A stretch of DNA of 57,626 nt from positions 1 to 57,626 of the forward strand of contig JAJEAO010000014.1 of NCBI GenBank assembly GCA_022822745.1, read 5' to 3'. A model generated the notes under the pieces. The model saw nothing but the letters and a program-made list of their open reading frames with translations, was not told the origin of the DNA and did no database searches. This DNA comes from Acidobacteriota bacterium. GTDB lineage: Bacteria; Acidobacteriota; Vicinamibacteria; Marinacidobacterales; Marinacidobacteraceae. The stretch's first letter is position 1; each line of letters opens with the position of its first letter. Shown piece after piece: positions 39,600 through 48,055 of this stretch. The translations under genes and the position numbers were made by a program.

Positions 39600-40229
39600 C
39601 CGAGGGGGCGTGGACTTCCCGTCTGCTGGTGGAGCTGAGCGACCGCGATCCCGAGGCATGGCAGAGATTGAGGGCCGTTTTTCGAATCGTTCAGCCGAGG
39701 GGCGGGCCTGTTCGACGAGATCGTCGTCCGGCGGCTCGGCAGGCGCGGCGCCGAGCCGTTCCAGGTGCAGGTGCGCGAGTTCGGAACGCGGTCCAGGGGT
39801 CCGTTCCGCAACCTGATGGATGTGGGCTACGGGGTCAGCCAGATCCTCCCCGTCGTGACGGAACTGGTGCGAAGTCAGGGTGCGGGAATCCACCTCCTGC
39901 AGCAGCCCGAGGCGCACCTCCACCCGAGCGCCCAGGCGGCGCTCGGGTGCTTTCTCTGCCGGATCGCCAGCTCGACGCACCAGGTCATCGTCGAGACGCA
40001 CAGCGACTACCTTCTGGACCGGGTCCGCATGGATGTACGGGATGGCGAAGACGGCGCCTTGAGGCCCGAGGATGTCGCCATCCTGTTCTTCGAGCGCCGA
40101 AACCTGGCCGTCCGGATCCACTCGATTGGCATCGATGCCGAGGGCAACATCGTCGGCGCGCCGGACGGCTACCGACAGTTCTTCATGGAGGAAGTCTCGC
40201 GCTCCCTCTGGAAACAGAGACCGGACTGA
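39600..40229 (+). pseudogene. 5'-deleted, frameshifted AAA ATPase (DUF3696 type)
   Basis: The 3' part (39765-40229) encodes the C-terminal half of an AAA15/21-type ATPase: NLMDVGYGVSQILPVVTELV, IHLLQQPEAHLHPSAQAALG (Walker B and D-loop; the usual EQPE is QQPE here), VIVETHSDYLLDRVR and the DUF3696 tail YRQFFMEEV. Upstream, RLLVELSDRDPEAWQRLRAV in another frame continues the homology, so a frameshift lies near 39710. The Walker A domain (about 200 residues) is absent. Such ATPases often sit in defence or nuclease modules; this one is dead. Confidence 0.75.
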
Positions 40230-40340
40230 GCCCTTTCCACCATGCGCGCCATCGAGGGCGCCAACGCATCGCACCTGGTTTGCGCCTCGTCGGACCAGCA
40301 GGTGAGCCAGGACAGGATGTTCGAGTCGAGCGCGATCACG
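40230..40340 (-). pseudogene. N-terminal fragment of a PIN-domain toxin
   Basis: The minus strand from a GTG at 40340 reads VIALDSNILSWLTCWSDEAQ and then runs into the 3' end of the ATPase fragment. VIALDSNIL is the first catalytic Asp strand of PIN-domain toxins. The rest of the domain is missing, so only about 35 residues remain. No antitoxin can be assigned upstream. Confidence 0.55.
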
Positions 40341-40836
40341 AGGAGGATGGGGCTTCGGCGAGAGGCCGGTTCTTCGATGGTCCCCGTGGGGCCGTGGCGG
40401 CGCAGAATCCCCTCGGAGATGTCCCGGGGCGCCGTCGTCCGCCCGCGAGAAGTCCCTGTGGACATCAACCTGATCTCGACTTCTTCTCCCTCGTTCTCGA
40501 CGGCGTGATCCAACGGCTGCGGAGCGGTCGGGATGCGGGGACTCTCTCCCGCCTCCCTGCCCTCCGGCAGGAGGCAGACACCGGCGACTCGGCGCGCTGC
40601 GAAGGGGACAGAGCAGCGGGCCGCGTCCGTCGGGAGCCCGGTGGCCCGCTCGTTCCGGGCGCTTTCCGTCCGTCGCCCGAACCATCGCCGCGGGGCCGCT
40701 CCTTTCCCGGTTCGGTGGTACCCTTTCCTGTTCCCGTTCACTGAATCCGCAAAGCGGCAGTCGGCACCGGCTGCCTGTGGCGTGCACAAGACGAAGTCCC
40801 GGCCCGTCCACGGGCGGGCGCAAGGCTAGGACTCTC
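40341..40836. other. intergenic region before the AhpD-like gene
   Basis: About 500 bases in which I find no convincing gene. Frames on either strand are Arg/Pro-rich and lack motifs. This is probably eroded accessory DNA on the left and the promoter of the AhpD-like gene on the right. Confidence 0.4.
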
Positions 40837-41271
40837 ATGGCGCAGGACGGCGCGGCAGCTCGGATTCCGGGGATCGACTACGACCCCGCGGCGGAGGGGG
40901 CCGCGCCGGCGGCCCCGAAGTCGGAGAAACAGCCCCCACGGGGCCCCGCGTCCTACTCGATGCTCGAGCCCCGGATGAAGGCCATCTACGGTCAGTTCTA
41001 CAAGGAGACCTATTTCTCCGAGAACCGTCGGCTCGACACCCGCATCCAGGAGCTCATCGCCATCGGCTGCTCGGTCATCGCCAAGTGCGAAGGCTGCCTC
41101 GACGGGCACATCAAGAAGGCCCTGAAGGCGGGCGCGACCAAGGAAGAGATCAGCGAGGCGCTCGTCATCGCGATCGGGATCAACGCCGCCGCCATCGTGG
41201 ACCTCACGGATCGGTCCGCCGCGCGGCTGGGCCTGAACCACTTCCCGGTCAACGGACGCCGCCGGGAATAG
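40837..41271 (+). CDS. AhpD-like carboxymuconolactone decarboxylase-family protein
   Basis: A 144-residue CMD/AhpD-fold protein with the complete redox motif: IAKCEGCLDGHIKKALKAGA gives Cys84, Cys87 and His91 (CxxC...H), followed by ATKEEISEALVIAIGINAAA. The usual all-helical hexamer-type core starts after a 40-residue Ala/Pro-rich N-terminus. AhpD-like proteins act as alkyl-hydroperoxide reductases linked to peroxiredoxins. Here Cys is encoded at both sites; other AhpD-like proteins carry Sec. It is the fourth thiol-redox protein in this 8-kb stretch. ATG 40837 is the likely start. Confidence 0.85.
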   Translation: MAQDGAAARIPGIDYDPAAEGAAPAAPKSEKQPPRGPASYSMLEPRMKAIYGQFYKETYFSENRRLDTRIQELIAIGCSVIAKCEGCLDGHIKKALKAGATKEEISEALVIAIGINAAAIVDLTDRSAARLGLNHFPVNGRRRE

Positions 41272-41283
41272 CGGCCCCCTCCC

Positions 41284-42381
41284 TCAGCCGGCGAAGACGC
41301 CGGCGGCCGCGGTCGCCGGATCGGGCCGGCGGGTCCGGTTCGACGCCAGGGCTGCCCTTTCCGCCGCGCGGGTCTCGGCCTCGACCGTTTCCTCGAGCGC
41401 CGCGAGTTCGGACTCGGGCACCGGAGGGCCCCCTGCCCCTCCACGGCGCAGGAAGGCCCGGTACACCCGCAGCGGATCCCGACGTCCGTGGTACTCGAAG
41501 CGATCGGCGGGCAGCAGTTCGCGGCTGATTCCCTCGTCGTGGGTGGCGTGCCCTCCCATCCGGAACGTGTGCGCCACCACGATCACCGGACCGCCGCCGC
41601 CCAGGGCGCGGGCTCGCGCTTCGCGAACCGCGGCCCACATGTCGAGGACGTTGTTCCCGTCGGCGACCAGGGACGGCGTTCCGTAGGCCGCCCCCAGGGC
41701 TTCGAGGCGAGCCTGGCCGTCATCCGGAAGCACGGTTCCGAGCGCGATCCCGTTGTTCTGGATCACGACGATGAGCGGGGCGCGAACCGCGACCGCGCTC
41801 GTCATCCCCTCGTGGAAGCCGGCGGTGCCGACGGTCCCGTCTCCGACCCAGGTCAGCGCGACGCGGGACTCCCCCCGCAGCCGGTAGGCGAGCGCCATCC
41901 CGGCGCAGACCGGAACGAGCGATCCCACCATGCTGATGGGGCCGATGACACCCCGGCGAAGATCGCCGAAGTGGATGTCCCGCCCGCGCACCGGCCCATC
42001 CGCGGTCCCCAGGGATCCGCGGAACATGTCCACCAGCGGAACTCCTCGTTCGTGGAGCGCCCCGGCGTTGCGAATCATGGGTCCGACCGCGTCCTCGGGG
42101 CCGAGGGCGTGGCAGGCGCCCACCGTGACCGCTTCCTCGCCCGGCCCCAGCCAGGCCTTGGAGAGCACCCCGGAGCGCACCCAGCGCTTGAGCTGCAGGT
42201 CGTGGAGCCGGTTGCGCACCAGACCCTCGTAGAGCTTCAGCCGCTCGGCGCGACCGAGTCCCGTGACGATCTCCCATCGGCCGGGACAGCTCTCGACCGT
42301 CCGCGCGAACTCGTCGAGGATCGCCGGATCCTGACGCCAGGCGACGTACTCCGGGGGGTCGAGTCCCGGGATCGGCCTCAT
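41284..42381 (-). CDS. thiamine-diphosphate dehydrogenase E1 component, alpha subunit
   Basis: A 365-residue E1-alpha of the pyruvate/2-oxoisovalerate dehydrogenase type. The ThDP-Mg motif runs from GDG (residues 180-182, TWVGDGTVGTAGFHEGM) to NN (209-210, VVIQNNGIALGT). Also seen are KAWLGPGEEAVTVGA, FRGSLG and the phosphorylation-loop analogue HTFRMGGHATHD. No E1-beta, E2 or E3 gene adjoins it, so partners must lie elsewhere or it works as a stand-alone decarboxylase. ATG 42381 was chosen at the start of homology. Confidence 0.85.
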   Translation of the reverse strand: MRPIPGLDPPEYVAWRQDPAILDEFARTVESCPGRWEIVTGLGRAERLKLYEGLVRNRLHDLQLKRWVRSGVLSKAWLGPGEEAVTVGACHALGPEDAVGPMIRNAGALHERGVPLVDMFRGSLGTADGPVRGRDIHFGDLRRGVIGPISMVGSLVPVCAGMALAYRLRGESRVALTWVGDGTVGTAGFHEGMTSAVAVRAPLIVVIQNNGIALGTVLPDDGQARLEALGAAYGTPSLVADGNNVLDMWAAVREARARALGGGGPVIVVAHTFRMGGHATHDEGISRELLPADRFEYHGRRDPLRVYRAFLRRGGAGGPPVPESELAALEETVEAETRAAERAALASNRTRRPDPATAAAGVFAG

Positions 42382-42403
42382 GCCGAGCCGCCGCGGCGCG
42401 CGA

Positions 42404-43918
42404 TCAGGTGGCCGCGCCGCTCCACCGGACGAGCGTCGCCGCCATCTCGTTCTCGACCGCGTCACCGCTCCACTGGCTCCTCAGCCCGTTCGTGATGACG
42501 GAGAACGCGAGCGTGCGGTTCTCGGCCCCGACGGGAAAGGCGACGCCCGAGAGCGAACTCACCCCGGAGAGGCTCCCGGTCTTGGCCATCACCCGGCCGC
42601 GCACTCCGTCGCTCCGCATCCGGCGCCGGAGCGTTCCGTCGAGGCCGGCGTGGGCGAGCGATTCGAGGAAGTCGTCCCGGAGTTCGGGCTGGCTGTAGAG
42701 ATCCCGGACGACCGAGACGAGCTGCCGCGGGCTGAGCCGGTTCCGGCGGGAGAGGCCGGAGCCGTCGTCCACGGTGAAGCTGTCGGCGGGATTGCCGAGG
42801 CCCACCAGGTACTCCTCGACGGCCCGGGCGCCCTTCTCCCGGGTCCCCGGAGGCCCCCAGCGGTGCGCCCCGACCGTGAACAGGAGCTGCTCCGCCGACC
42901 AGTTGTTCGAGAACTTCCCGAGCGCCTCGACGACGCGAACCATGGGTTCCGAGTCGTGCCGGTAGAGGAGGACGGGGAGATCCGGATCGGACTCCGCGCG
43001 CCGACGCGGCTCCCCGGCGACCTCCACGCCCCGCTCGACGAGCTTGCCGCGGAAGGCGTAACCGAAGTAGAGCGCGGGCTCGGTGGCGGTGAACCGGGTG
43101 AGCCGCTCCGTCCCGCCCCGACGGATGCGGCCTTCGAGGCGCACCCGGCGGTTCGGCCGCCGGTGGGCCAGGATGTAGGGCCGCCCCGAGTTGCGGAGCA
43201 CGGTCCGGTTCTGGATGGCGAAGTAGCCGTAGCCCTCGTCCCGGAGTTTCGGACGGTTGCCGTCGGCCTCCGGCAGCCCCGCCACCTCGACCTGGTTCCA
43301 GTGGTAACCGAGCGCGCTGACGATCGGCTCGTTGTAGCGAAGCCGCTCCGCCACCAGCCTCCGGTTCGTCTCCTGCGGCACGAAGAACGAGTCGTCGAGG
43401 ATGACGTCGCCCCGAATTGCGGTGATCCCGTGACCCGCGATGGCGTCGGCGATCGCATCCATGCCGTGGCGGTTCAGACTCGGATCCCCGCAGCCTCGAA
43501 CGAGCACCGGGCCTTCGACGACGCCCCCCTCGGACGGCGCCGCCGCCACGAAGAACCGGGTGCCGAACCGGTAGTTGGGCCCCAGATAGTGGATGCACGA
43601 CGCCATGATCGGCAGCTTCTGCCCGGATGCAGGCACGTAGGTCCGATCCGGGTTGTGGCTGAACAGCTCGGCGCCGGAATCGAGGTGCTCCACATGGACG
43701 CCGATCGCCTGATTCAGACCGAACCGGCGCCGGATGCGGTGGAGCCGGCGCACCAGGTCCCGCACCGAGTCCGCCGAAAACGGCAGTTCCCGCGCAGCTT
43801 CCACCGAACCGGGGGCGAACCAGAGCCCCGCGGCGCCGGCGCCGAGCAGCGACAGCGCCCGTCGGCGGGGAAGCCTCCAGTCCGCGCCGGGGTGGCGCGG
43901 AGCGCGTTCAGCCATCAT
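42404..43918 (-). CDS. dacB: D-alanyl-D-alanine carboxypeptidase, PBP4 type (S13)
   Basis: A 504-residue PBP4/DacB. A Tat-like signal (LPRRRALSLLGAGAAGLWF) leads to the S13 peptidase: SxxK is SGQK (Ser98, Lys101) in YVPASGQKLPIMAS, SxN is in KFSNNWSAEQLL, and KTG is in VMAKTGSLSGVSSLSG. VRGCGDPSLN and GDVILDDSFF are typical domain II blocks. It trims or cross-links peptidoglycan peptides in the periplasm. The ATG at 43918 follows GAGGGGA and overlaps the last 11 bases of the upstream selenoprotein gene. Confidence 0.92.
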   Translation of the reverse strand: MMAERAPRHPGADWRLPRRRALSLLGAGAAGLWFAPGSVEAARELPFSADSVRDLVRRLHRIRRRFGLNQAIGVHVEHLDSGAELFSHNPDRTYVPASGQKLPIMASCIHYLGPNYRFGTRFFVAAAPSEGGVVEGPVLVRGCGDPSLNRHGMDAIADAIAGHGITAIRGDVILDDSFFVPQETNRRLVAERLRYNEPIVSALGYHWNQVEVAGLPEADGNRPKLRDEGYGYFAIQNRTVLRNSGRPYILAHRRPNRRVRLEGRIRRGGTERLTRFTATEPALYFGYAFRGKLVERGVEVAGEPRRRAESDPDLPVLLYRHDSEPMVRVVEALGKFSNNWSAEQLLFTVGAHRWGPPGTREKGARAVEEYLVGLGNPADSFTVDDGSGLSRRNRLSPRQLVSVVRDLYSQPELRDDFLESLAHAGLDGTLRRRMRSDGVRGRVMAKTGSLSGVSSLSGVAFPVGAENRTLAFSVITNGLRSQWSGDAVENEMAATLVRWSGAAT

Positions 43919-44615
43919 CGTCCCCTCGGGACCGCGAGCCGCCTCCAACCGAAACGAGCGCATCTGTGAACACCTCCTCCGGGCGGGCCCCGAGCACCGA
44001 GACCCCCTGCCCCGTTGCCGGGACTCCATCATGCACCGGCTCCATGACCGTCAGCGGCACCGAGCTGACCGCATAGGCGCGCGCCAGATCCGGGAACTCC
44101 TGGACGAGCACGACATCCGTCGAGACCCGTTCGCTCGCCACCGCGAGGGAGACGGCCAGACTGGCCGCGGGAGCGCACCAGGGTCATGTCGGGGTCGTGA
44201 ACACCTGGATGTGGACCGGCTTGATGAGCGTCTGCAGTCGCGCCATCGCGCTTTCCGAGAGCGCCCCGGGGACGCCCGAGACGGCGACCGCGGCATCCAC
44301 CAGCGTCCCGAACTCGTGCCCGTCGGGCAGCCCCACGAACCGGACCCGCCCCTTCGCCTGCCCGCCGAGCTCGATCCTCGGGATCCGGCCGGCGTCGGGC
44401 AGCCCGTCCACCTGTCGCACTTCCACCCGGAAGTCGGGCGAGAGCTCGCCGAGCTCGGAGAGGAGCGCCTCCGCGGTGGGACAGGACCGGCACTCCGGCT
44501 GCCCCGGCGCGACGAGGGAGCTCCGCCGGCGGGTCGTGAGCGTCGCCGACACCGGTCCCGCGAGAGCCTTCCACCGGGCTCGGACAGCAGTCCGGTCCGC
44601 GTCACCGAGCAGCAC
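43908..44615 (-). CDS. two-thioredoxin-fold disulfide oxidoreductase, selenoprotein (UPWC)
   Basis: Read through the TGA at 44186-44184 this is a 235-residue protein of the protein-disulfide-oxidoreductase (PDO/glutaredoxin-like) type with two thioredoxin folds. The N-terminal fold has CRSC (Cys42, Cys45) in PECRSCPTAEALLSELGE. After PRIELGGQAKGRVRFVGLP and EFGTLVDAAV, the second fold starts HIQVFTTPT, then Sec144-P-W-C147, then SLAVSLAVASERVSTDVVLV and YAVSSVPLTV. Relatives have TPTCPYC at this site, so the UGA sits on the first Cys. The cis-Pro loop (VSSVPLTV) is intact. A hairpin with loop GTC begins 22 bases after the UGA. The GTG start at 44615 lacks a strong Shine-Dalgarno. Confidence 0.87.
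44152..44168 (-). promoter_or_regulatory. SECIS-like hairpin of the disulfide oxidoreductase gene
   Basis: On the minus strand GCGGCCA (44168-44162) pairs with TGGCCGT (44158-44152) over seven pairs including one terminal G-U, with the loop GTC. The loop starts 22 bases after the UGA. The geometry is close to the hairpins in the peroxiredoxin and OsmC genes. Confidence 0.65.
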
Positions 44616-44685
44616 GGGTGGAGAGGATAAACGAGCCGCTGGACGACACCCCGAGTAGAATCGGTCGCGGACGGGAGGAAAGGCG

Positions 44686-44994
44686 ATGGAGGCGAGTCAG
44701 GAGTGTCGGATGGGCCGTCGCGAAGTGCTTCGCGGGGCCGTGGCCCTCCCGGTGGCGGGGACGGCGGCGCTGGCCGGATGCGGGCCGGCCGAGGGCGACG
44801 GGGCCACCGTCCGGAGGCTCGAGGCCATGAACGAGCTCGCGAACCGCCCTCTCGAACCCGCGCGGCTCGGGACGATCCTGCCCGCGGTCCGCATGAACCA
44901 TGCGTTCTTCCGGGCCGTGCGGGATCTCGAGGTGGATGATCTCGTCGAGCCCGCCGTCGTCTTCGTGGCGCGAGGGCCGGAGGCGCGTCCGTGA
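44686..44994 (+). CDS. Tat-signal lipoprotein with an AtzG/GatC-like domain, amidase partner
   Basis: A 102-residue protein. The N-terminus has a twin-arginine signal (GRREVLRGAVALPVAGTAALAGC) with a lipobox Cys at residue 32. The rest (ARLGTILPAVRMNHAFFRAV, then RDLEVDDLVEPAVVFVA) resembles the small helical AtzG/DUF4089 or GatC-like proteins that partner amidases. The following amidase gene starts within its stop (GTGA), which supports a complex. The ATG at 44686 follows GGAGG. It is odd that the small subunit looks exported while the amidase has no signal. Confidence 0.6.
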   Translation: MEASQECRMGRREVLRGAVALPVAGTAALAGCGPAEGDGATVRRLEAMNELANRPLEPARLGTILPAVRMNHAFFRAVRDLEVDDLVEPAVVFVARGPEARP

Positions 44995-46415
44995 TCCCGG
45001 AGCTCTGCCGACTCGACGCCCACGAGCTCTCGGAGCTCTACCGCAGCCGGGAGCTCTCGCCCGTGGAGGTCGTGGAAGCCCATCTCGCCCACATCGAAGC
45101 CGTGGACGGGCAGATCAACTCCTTCATCACCGTCACCGGCGACCACGCCCGCGCCCGCGCCGCCGAAGCGGAACGAGAGATCGCGGCGGGCGACTGGAGG
45201 GGGCCTCTCCACGGGGTGCCCTACGCCCCGAAGGACATCCTCGCCACCGACGGGATCCTCACGACGAACGGGTCGAAGGCCACGGCCGACTGGACGCCGG
45301 ACTACGAATCCACGATCACGGCGCGGCTGAACGGGGCCGGCGCCATCCTGATCGGGAAGCTGAACCTCCTCGAGTTCGCCATGGGAAGCGGCGTCCTCTC
45401 GGGGTTCGGGCCCGCCCGCAACCCGTGGGCGACCGACTACACCCCGTCGGGGTCCTCCTCGGGTTCGGGGGCGGCGCTCGCGGCGCGGCTCACCCCGCTC
45501 TCGATCGGAACCGATACCGGAGGCTCGATCCGGGGACCCGCCGCCGCCTGCGGCGTCGTGGGCCTGAAGCAGACCTACGGCCGCGTCAGCCGTTTCGGCG
45601 TCACGACCCTGAGCTGGACGCTGGACCACGCCGGACCGATGACCCGGACGGCACGGGATGCGGCGGCGATGCTCGCAGCGATCGCCGGAGAGGACCCGAA
45701 CGATCCGACGGCCGCCTCCGTCCCGGTCCCCGACTATCCGGAGGAGCTGACCCCCGATGTGGCCGGGCTGCGGATCGGGGTTCCGGTGAGCGGATTCCAC
45801 GAGGGGGCGACGGCCGAAGTCCGCGACGCCGTCGCGGCCGCGATCTCGCTGCTCGAGGACGACGTCGCCGAAGTCGTCGAAGTCGCCGTCCCGCACGCAG
45901 AGCTCGCCGGGAGCGCCGGATGGATCGTGGCAATGGCCGAGGCAGCCACGTTTCACGAGAAACGTCTCGCCGAGCAGCCCGGGGATCTCGACCCGCTGGT
46001 CCGGGAACGGCTGGAGGTGGCGAAGTTCTACCCCGCCACCGACTACATCAAGGCGCTGCGGGTGCGAACGATCCTGCAGCGGGAGATGGCCGAGGTCTTC
46101 CGTTCGTGCGATGTGATGATCGTCCCCAGCTCGTTCGCCCCGGCCGGTCCGCTGCGATCGGAAGCCGCGGCGCGAAGCGATGTGGGCGAGGGAACCGACC
46201 CGGACACTCTCACCAGTCGGCCCGGCAACACCTTTCTCGGCAACATGACCGGTTACCCGGCCCTCACCCTGGGCTGCGGCTTCTCGGCCGAAGCTCCGAA
46301 GCGTCCCCTCGCGCTCCAGATCTACGGTCGCCCGTTCTCCGAGGGACGCATCCTCCAGGTCGCCCACGCCTACCAGGCCCGCACCGGGTGGCACGAGGAG
46401 CTGCCCCCCATCTGA
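44991..46415 (+). CDS. amidase-signature hydrolase (GatA/AtzE-like)
   Basis: A 474-residue amidase with the Ser-cisSer-Lys triad: catalytic Lys81 in GVPYAPKDILATDG, the cis-Ser block SGSSSGSGAALAARLTPLSI near residue 157, and the nucleophile in GTDTGGSIRGPAAACG near residue 179, followed by GLKQTYGRVSRFG. It opens IPELCRLDAHELSELYRSRELSPVEVVEAHL. It lacks an obvious signal peptide. Without gatB beside it this is more likely a metabolic amidase (AtzE type) than tRNA-dependent GatA. The GTG start overlaps the small partner gene. Confidence 0.88.
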   Translation: MIPELCRLDAHELSELYRSRELSPVEVVEAHLAHIEAVDGQINSFITVTGDHARARAAEAEREIAAGDWRGPLHGVPYAPKDILATDGILTTNGSKATADWTPDYESTITARLNGAGAILIGKLNLLEFAMGSGVLSGFGPARNPWATDYTPSGSSSGSGAALAARLTPLSIGTDTGGSIRGPAAACGVVGLKQTYGRVSRFGVTTLSWTLDHAGPMTRTARDAAAMLAAIAGEDPNDPTAASVPVPDYPEELTPDVAGLRIGVPVSGFHEGATAEVRDAVAAAISLLEDDVAEVVEVAVPHAELAGSAGWIVAMAEAATFHEKRLAEQPGDLDPLVRERLEVAKFYPATDYIKALRVRTILQREMAEVFRSCDVMIVPSSFAPAGPLRSEAAARSDVGEGTDPDTLTSRPGNTFLGNMTGYPALTLGCGFSAEAPKRPLALQIYGRPFSEGRILQVAHAYQARTGWHEELPPI

Positions 46416-46440
46416 GACGGGCGGAGCCGCGAGCCACGGA

Positions 46441-46446
46441 TATACT
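46441..46446 (+). promoter_or_regulatory. -10 element before the gene at 46454
   Basis: TATACT lies 7 bases before the ATG at 46454, so the message would be leaderless or nearly so. The same arrangement occurs before lexA and the peroxiredoxin selenoprotein gene. Confidence 0.45.
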
Positions 46447-46453
46447 CGCCTCC

Positions 46454-47050
46454 ATGCTTCCGTTGCCTCTGCCGCGATGCGCCCGGTGGCTGCTCCCCGT
46501 TCTCCTGGCCGTTCCGACCGTTGCGGGGGCCCAGTCCGGTCCCCGGGGCGGTGAGAGGCCGGAGGATCGGCACGATCACCGCAGGATGAATCCCTATGCG
46601 TGGCCGACGCTCGAGGAAATGGTCACCCGCGCCGACACGATCGTCGCCGGAGAGGTTCTCGATACGCAGTCCGCGTGGAACGCCGACCAGACCGAGATCT
46701 TCACTACGGTCATCCTGCGCACCGAGCATCGGCTCCACGGGCCCGCCGGCGGACAGGTCCGGTTCCAGGTTCCCGGCGGACAGGTGGGGGACACCCGGGT
46801 TCTCGTGACCCACATGCCCACGTTCCGGGTGGGCGAGCGGGCGCTCGTCTTTCTGCGCAGCTCCGGACCCCGCCTCCCCCTGGTGGTCGCCGGCGAGGCC
46901 GGCAAGCGCTCGCTGATCGAGGACGAGGACGGCGCGCTGCGGCCCATCCCCGGGTTCGACTCCGAGGACGGAACCCTGGCGCATCACGGGGCCACGCTCG
47001 ACGAACTGGCCTCTTCCCTGCCCGCGATCCTCGCCGCCGCCTCCCGCTGA
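46454..47050 (+). CDS. secreted protein of unknown function
   Basis: A 198-residue exported protein with a signal peptide (WLLPVLLAVPTVAGAQ). The mature part contains TLEEMVTRADTIVAGEVLDTQSAWN, then FTTVILRTEHRLHGPAGGQVRFQVPGGQVGDTRVLVTHMPTFRVGERALVFL, a beta-rich pattern seen in many uncharacterised exported proteins. In those the TADxIVxGxV segment precedes an OB-like strand set. No catalytic motif is visible. The gene follows the amidase by 38 bases and has its own -10 element. Confidence 0.65.
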   Translation: MLPLPLPRCARWLLPVLLAVPTVAGAQSGPRGGERPEDRHDHRRMNPYAWPTLEEMVTRADTIVAGEVLDTQSAWNADQTEIFTTVILRTEHRLHGPAGGQVRFQVPGGQVGDTRVLVTHMPTFRVGERALVFLRSSGPRLPLVVAGEAGKRSLIEDEDGALRPIPGFDSEDGTLAHHGATLDELASSLPAILAAASR

Positions 47051-47067
47051 GTCCCGCCCGCCGCAGC

Positions 47068-48045
47068 GTGTCCCGACTCGTCCGCGCGGCCTGTTCCGGC
47101 GCGTTCGCCGCCGCGCTCGCGTGGGGATGCGGGGACGGCGGCGACCCGACGGCGGCTCCGCAGTTCCTGAGCCTCGGCACGGCGCCCCCTGGAGGGGCCT
47201 TCTTCGTCGTGGGCGGGGCGCTCGCCGAGGTTCTCGGGGAAGGCGAGGACGGGCTGCGGGTCACGGCCGAAGCGACCAAGGGCTCGGGGGAGAACATCCG
47301 CCGCCTTGCGTCCGGCGAGCTGGACCTGGCGCTTTCCAACGCCGCGGTGACCTACTTCGCCGCCCGCGGCGAGGACGGCTGGGGACAGGCCTACGACGTG
47401 CGCGCGGTCATGACGCTCGCCCCGAACGTGGCGACCTTTGTCGCTCCCTCCCGCTCCGAGATCCACGGGGTCGGCGACATCGCCGGGAAGCGGATCGTCG
47501 TCGGCGTCGCCGGCGCCGGCTTCGAGCACTTCATCCGCCCCATCGTGGAGGCGCACGGCGTCACCTATGCCGACTTCACGCCGCTCTACAACACCCAGGC
47601 GGGCGCGGTGGACATGCTCACCGACGGCTCGGCGGCGGCGGCCTTCCTCGGCGGCGCGATCCCGACCGCTTCGATCGTCCAGGCCACCGCCGGGATGGAC
47701 GCCCATCTCGTGCCGCTCGATCCGGACGTGCGCGGGGCCCTTCCCCGGGAGTACCCGTTCTACCGCCACGCCGTCGTCCCCGCGGGCACCTACCGGGGCC
47801 AGGACGAGGACTATCCCGGCCTCGACGTCGGCTCCATGCACCTGATCACCCGCGCCGACGCCGACGAAGCCCTCATCTACCGGATCACCCGCGCCCTGTG
47901 GGAGCGGAGGGAGTCGGTCGTGGAAAAGCACCCCGCCGGCCGGGCCATCAACGAGGGCAACGCCGCCCGCAGCACCGGCCTCGCCTTCCACCCCGGCGCC
48001 GAGCGCTTCTATCGGGAGGCGGGGATCTGGCCCGAATCCGACTGA
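47068..48045 (+). CDS. TAXI-family TRAP transporter solute-binding lipoprotein
   Basis: A 325-residue TAXI solute receptor: SLGTAPPGGAFFVVGGALAEVL is the family start, then TKGSGENIRRLASGELDLALSNAAVTYFAA and IHGVGDIAGKRIVVGVAGAGFEHFIRPIVEAHG. The short leader ends in a lipobox-like ALAWGC, so it is probably a lipoprotein. It delivers solute to the fused TRAP permease encoded 10 bases downstream. TAXI systems carry carboxylates such as glutamate; the substrate here is unknown. The GTG start at 47068 was chosen just before the leader. Confidence 0.88.
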   Translation: MSRLVRAACSGAFAAALAWGCGDGGDPTAAPQFLSLGTAPPGGAFFVVGGALAEVLGEGEDGLRVTAEATKGSGENIRRLASGELDLALSNAAVTYFAARGEDGWGQAYDVRAVMTLAPNVATFVAPSRSEIHGVGDIAGKRIVVGVAGAGFEHFIRPIVEAHGVTYADFTPLYNTQAGAVDMLTDGSAAAAFLGGAIPTASIVQATAGMDAHLVPLDPDVRGALPREYPFYRHAVVPAGTYRGQDEDYPGLDVGSMHLITRADADEALIYRITRALWERRESVVEKHPAGRAINEGNAARSTGLAFHPGAERFYREAGIWPESD

Positions 48046-48055
48046 CCGCATCGCC

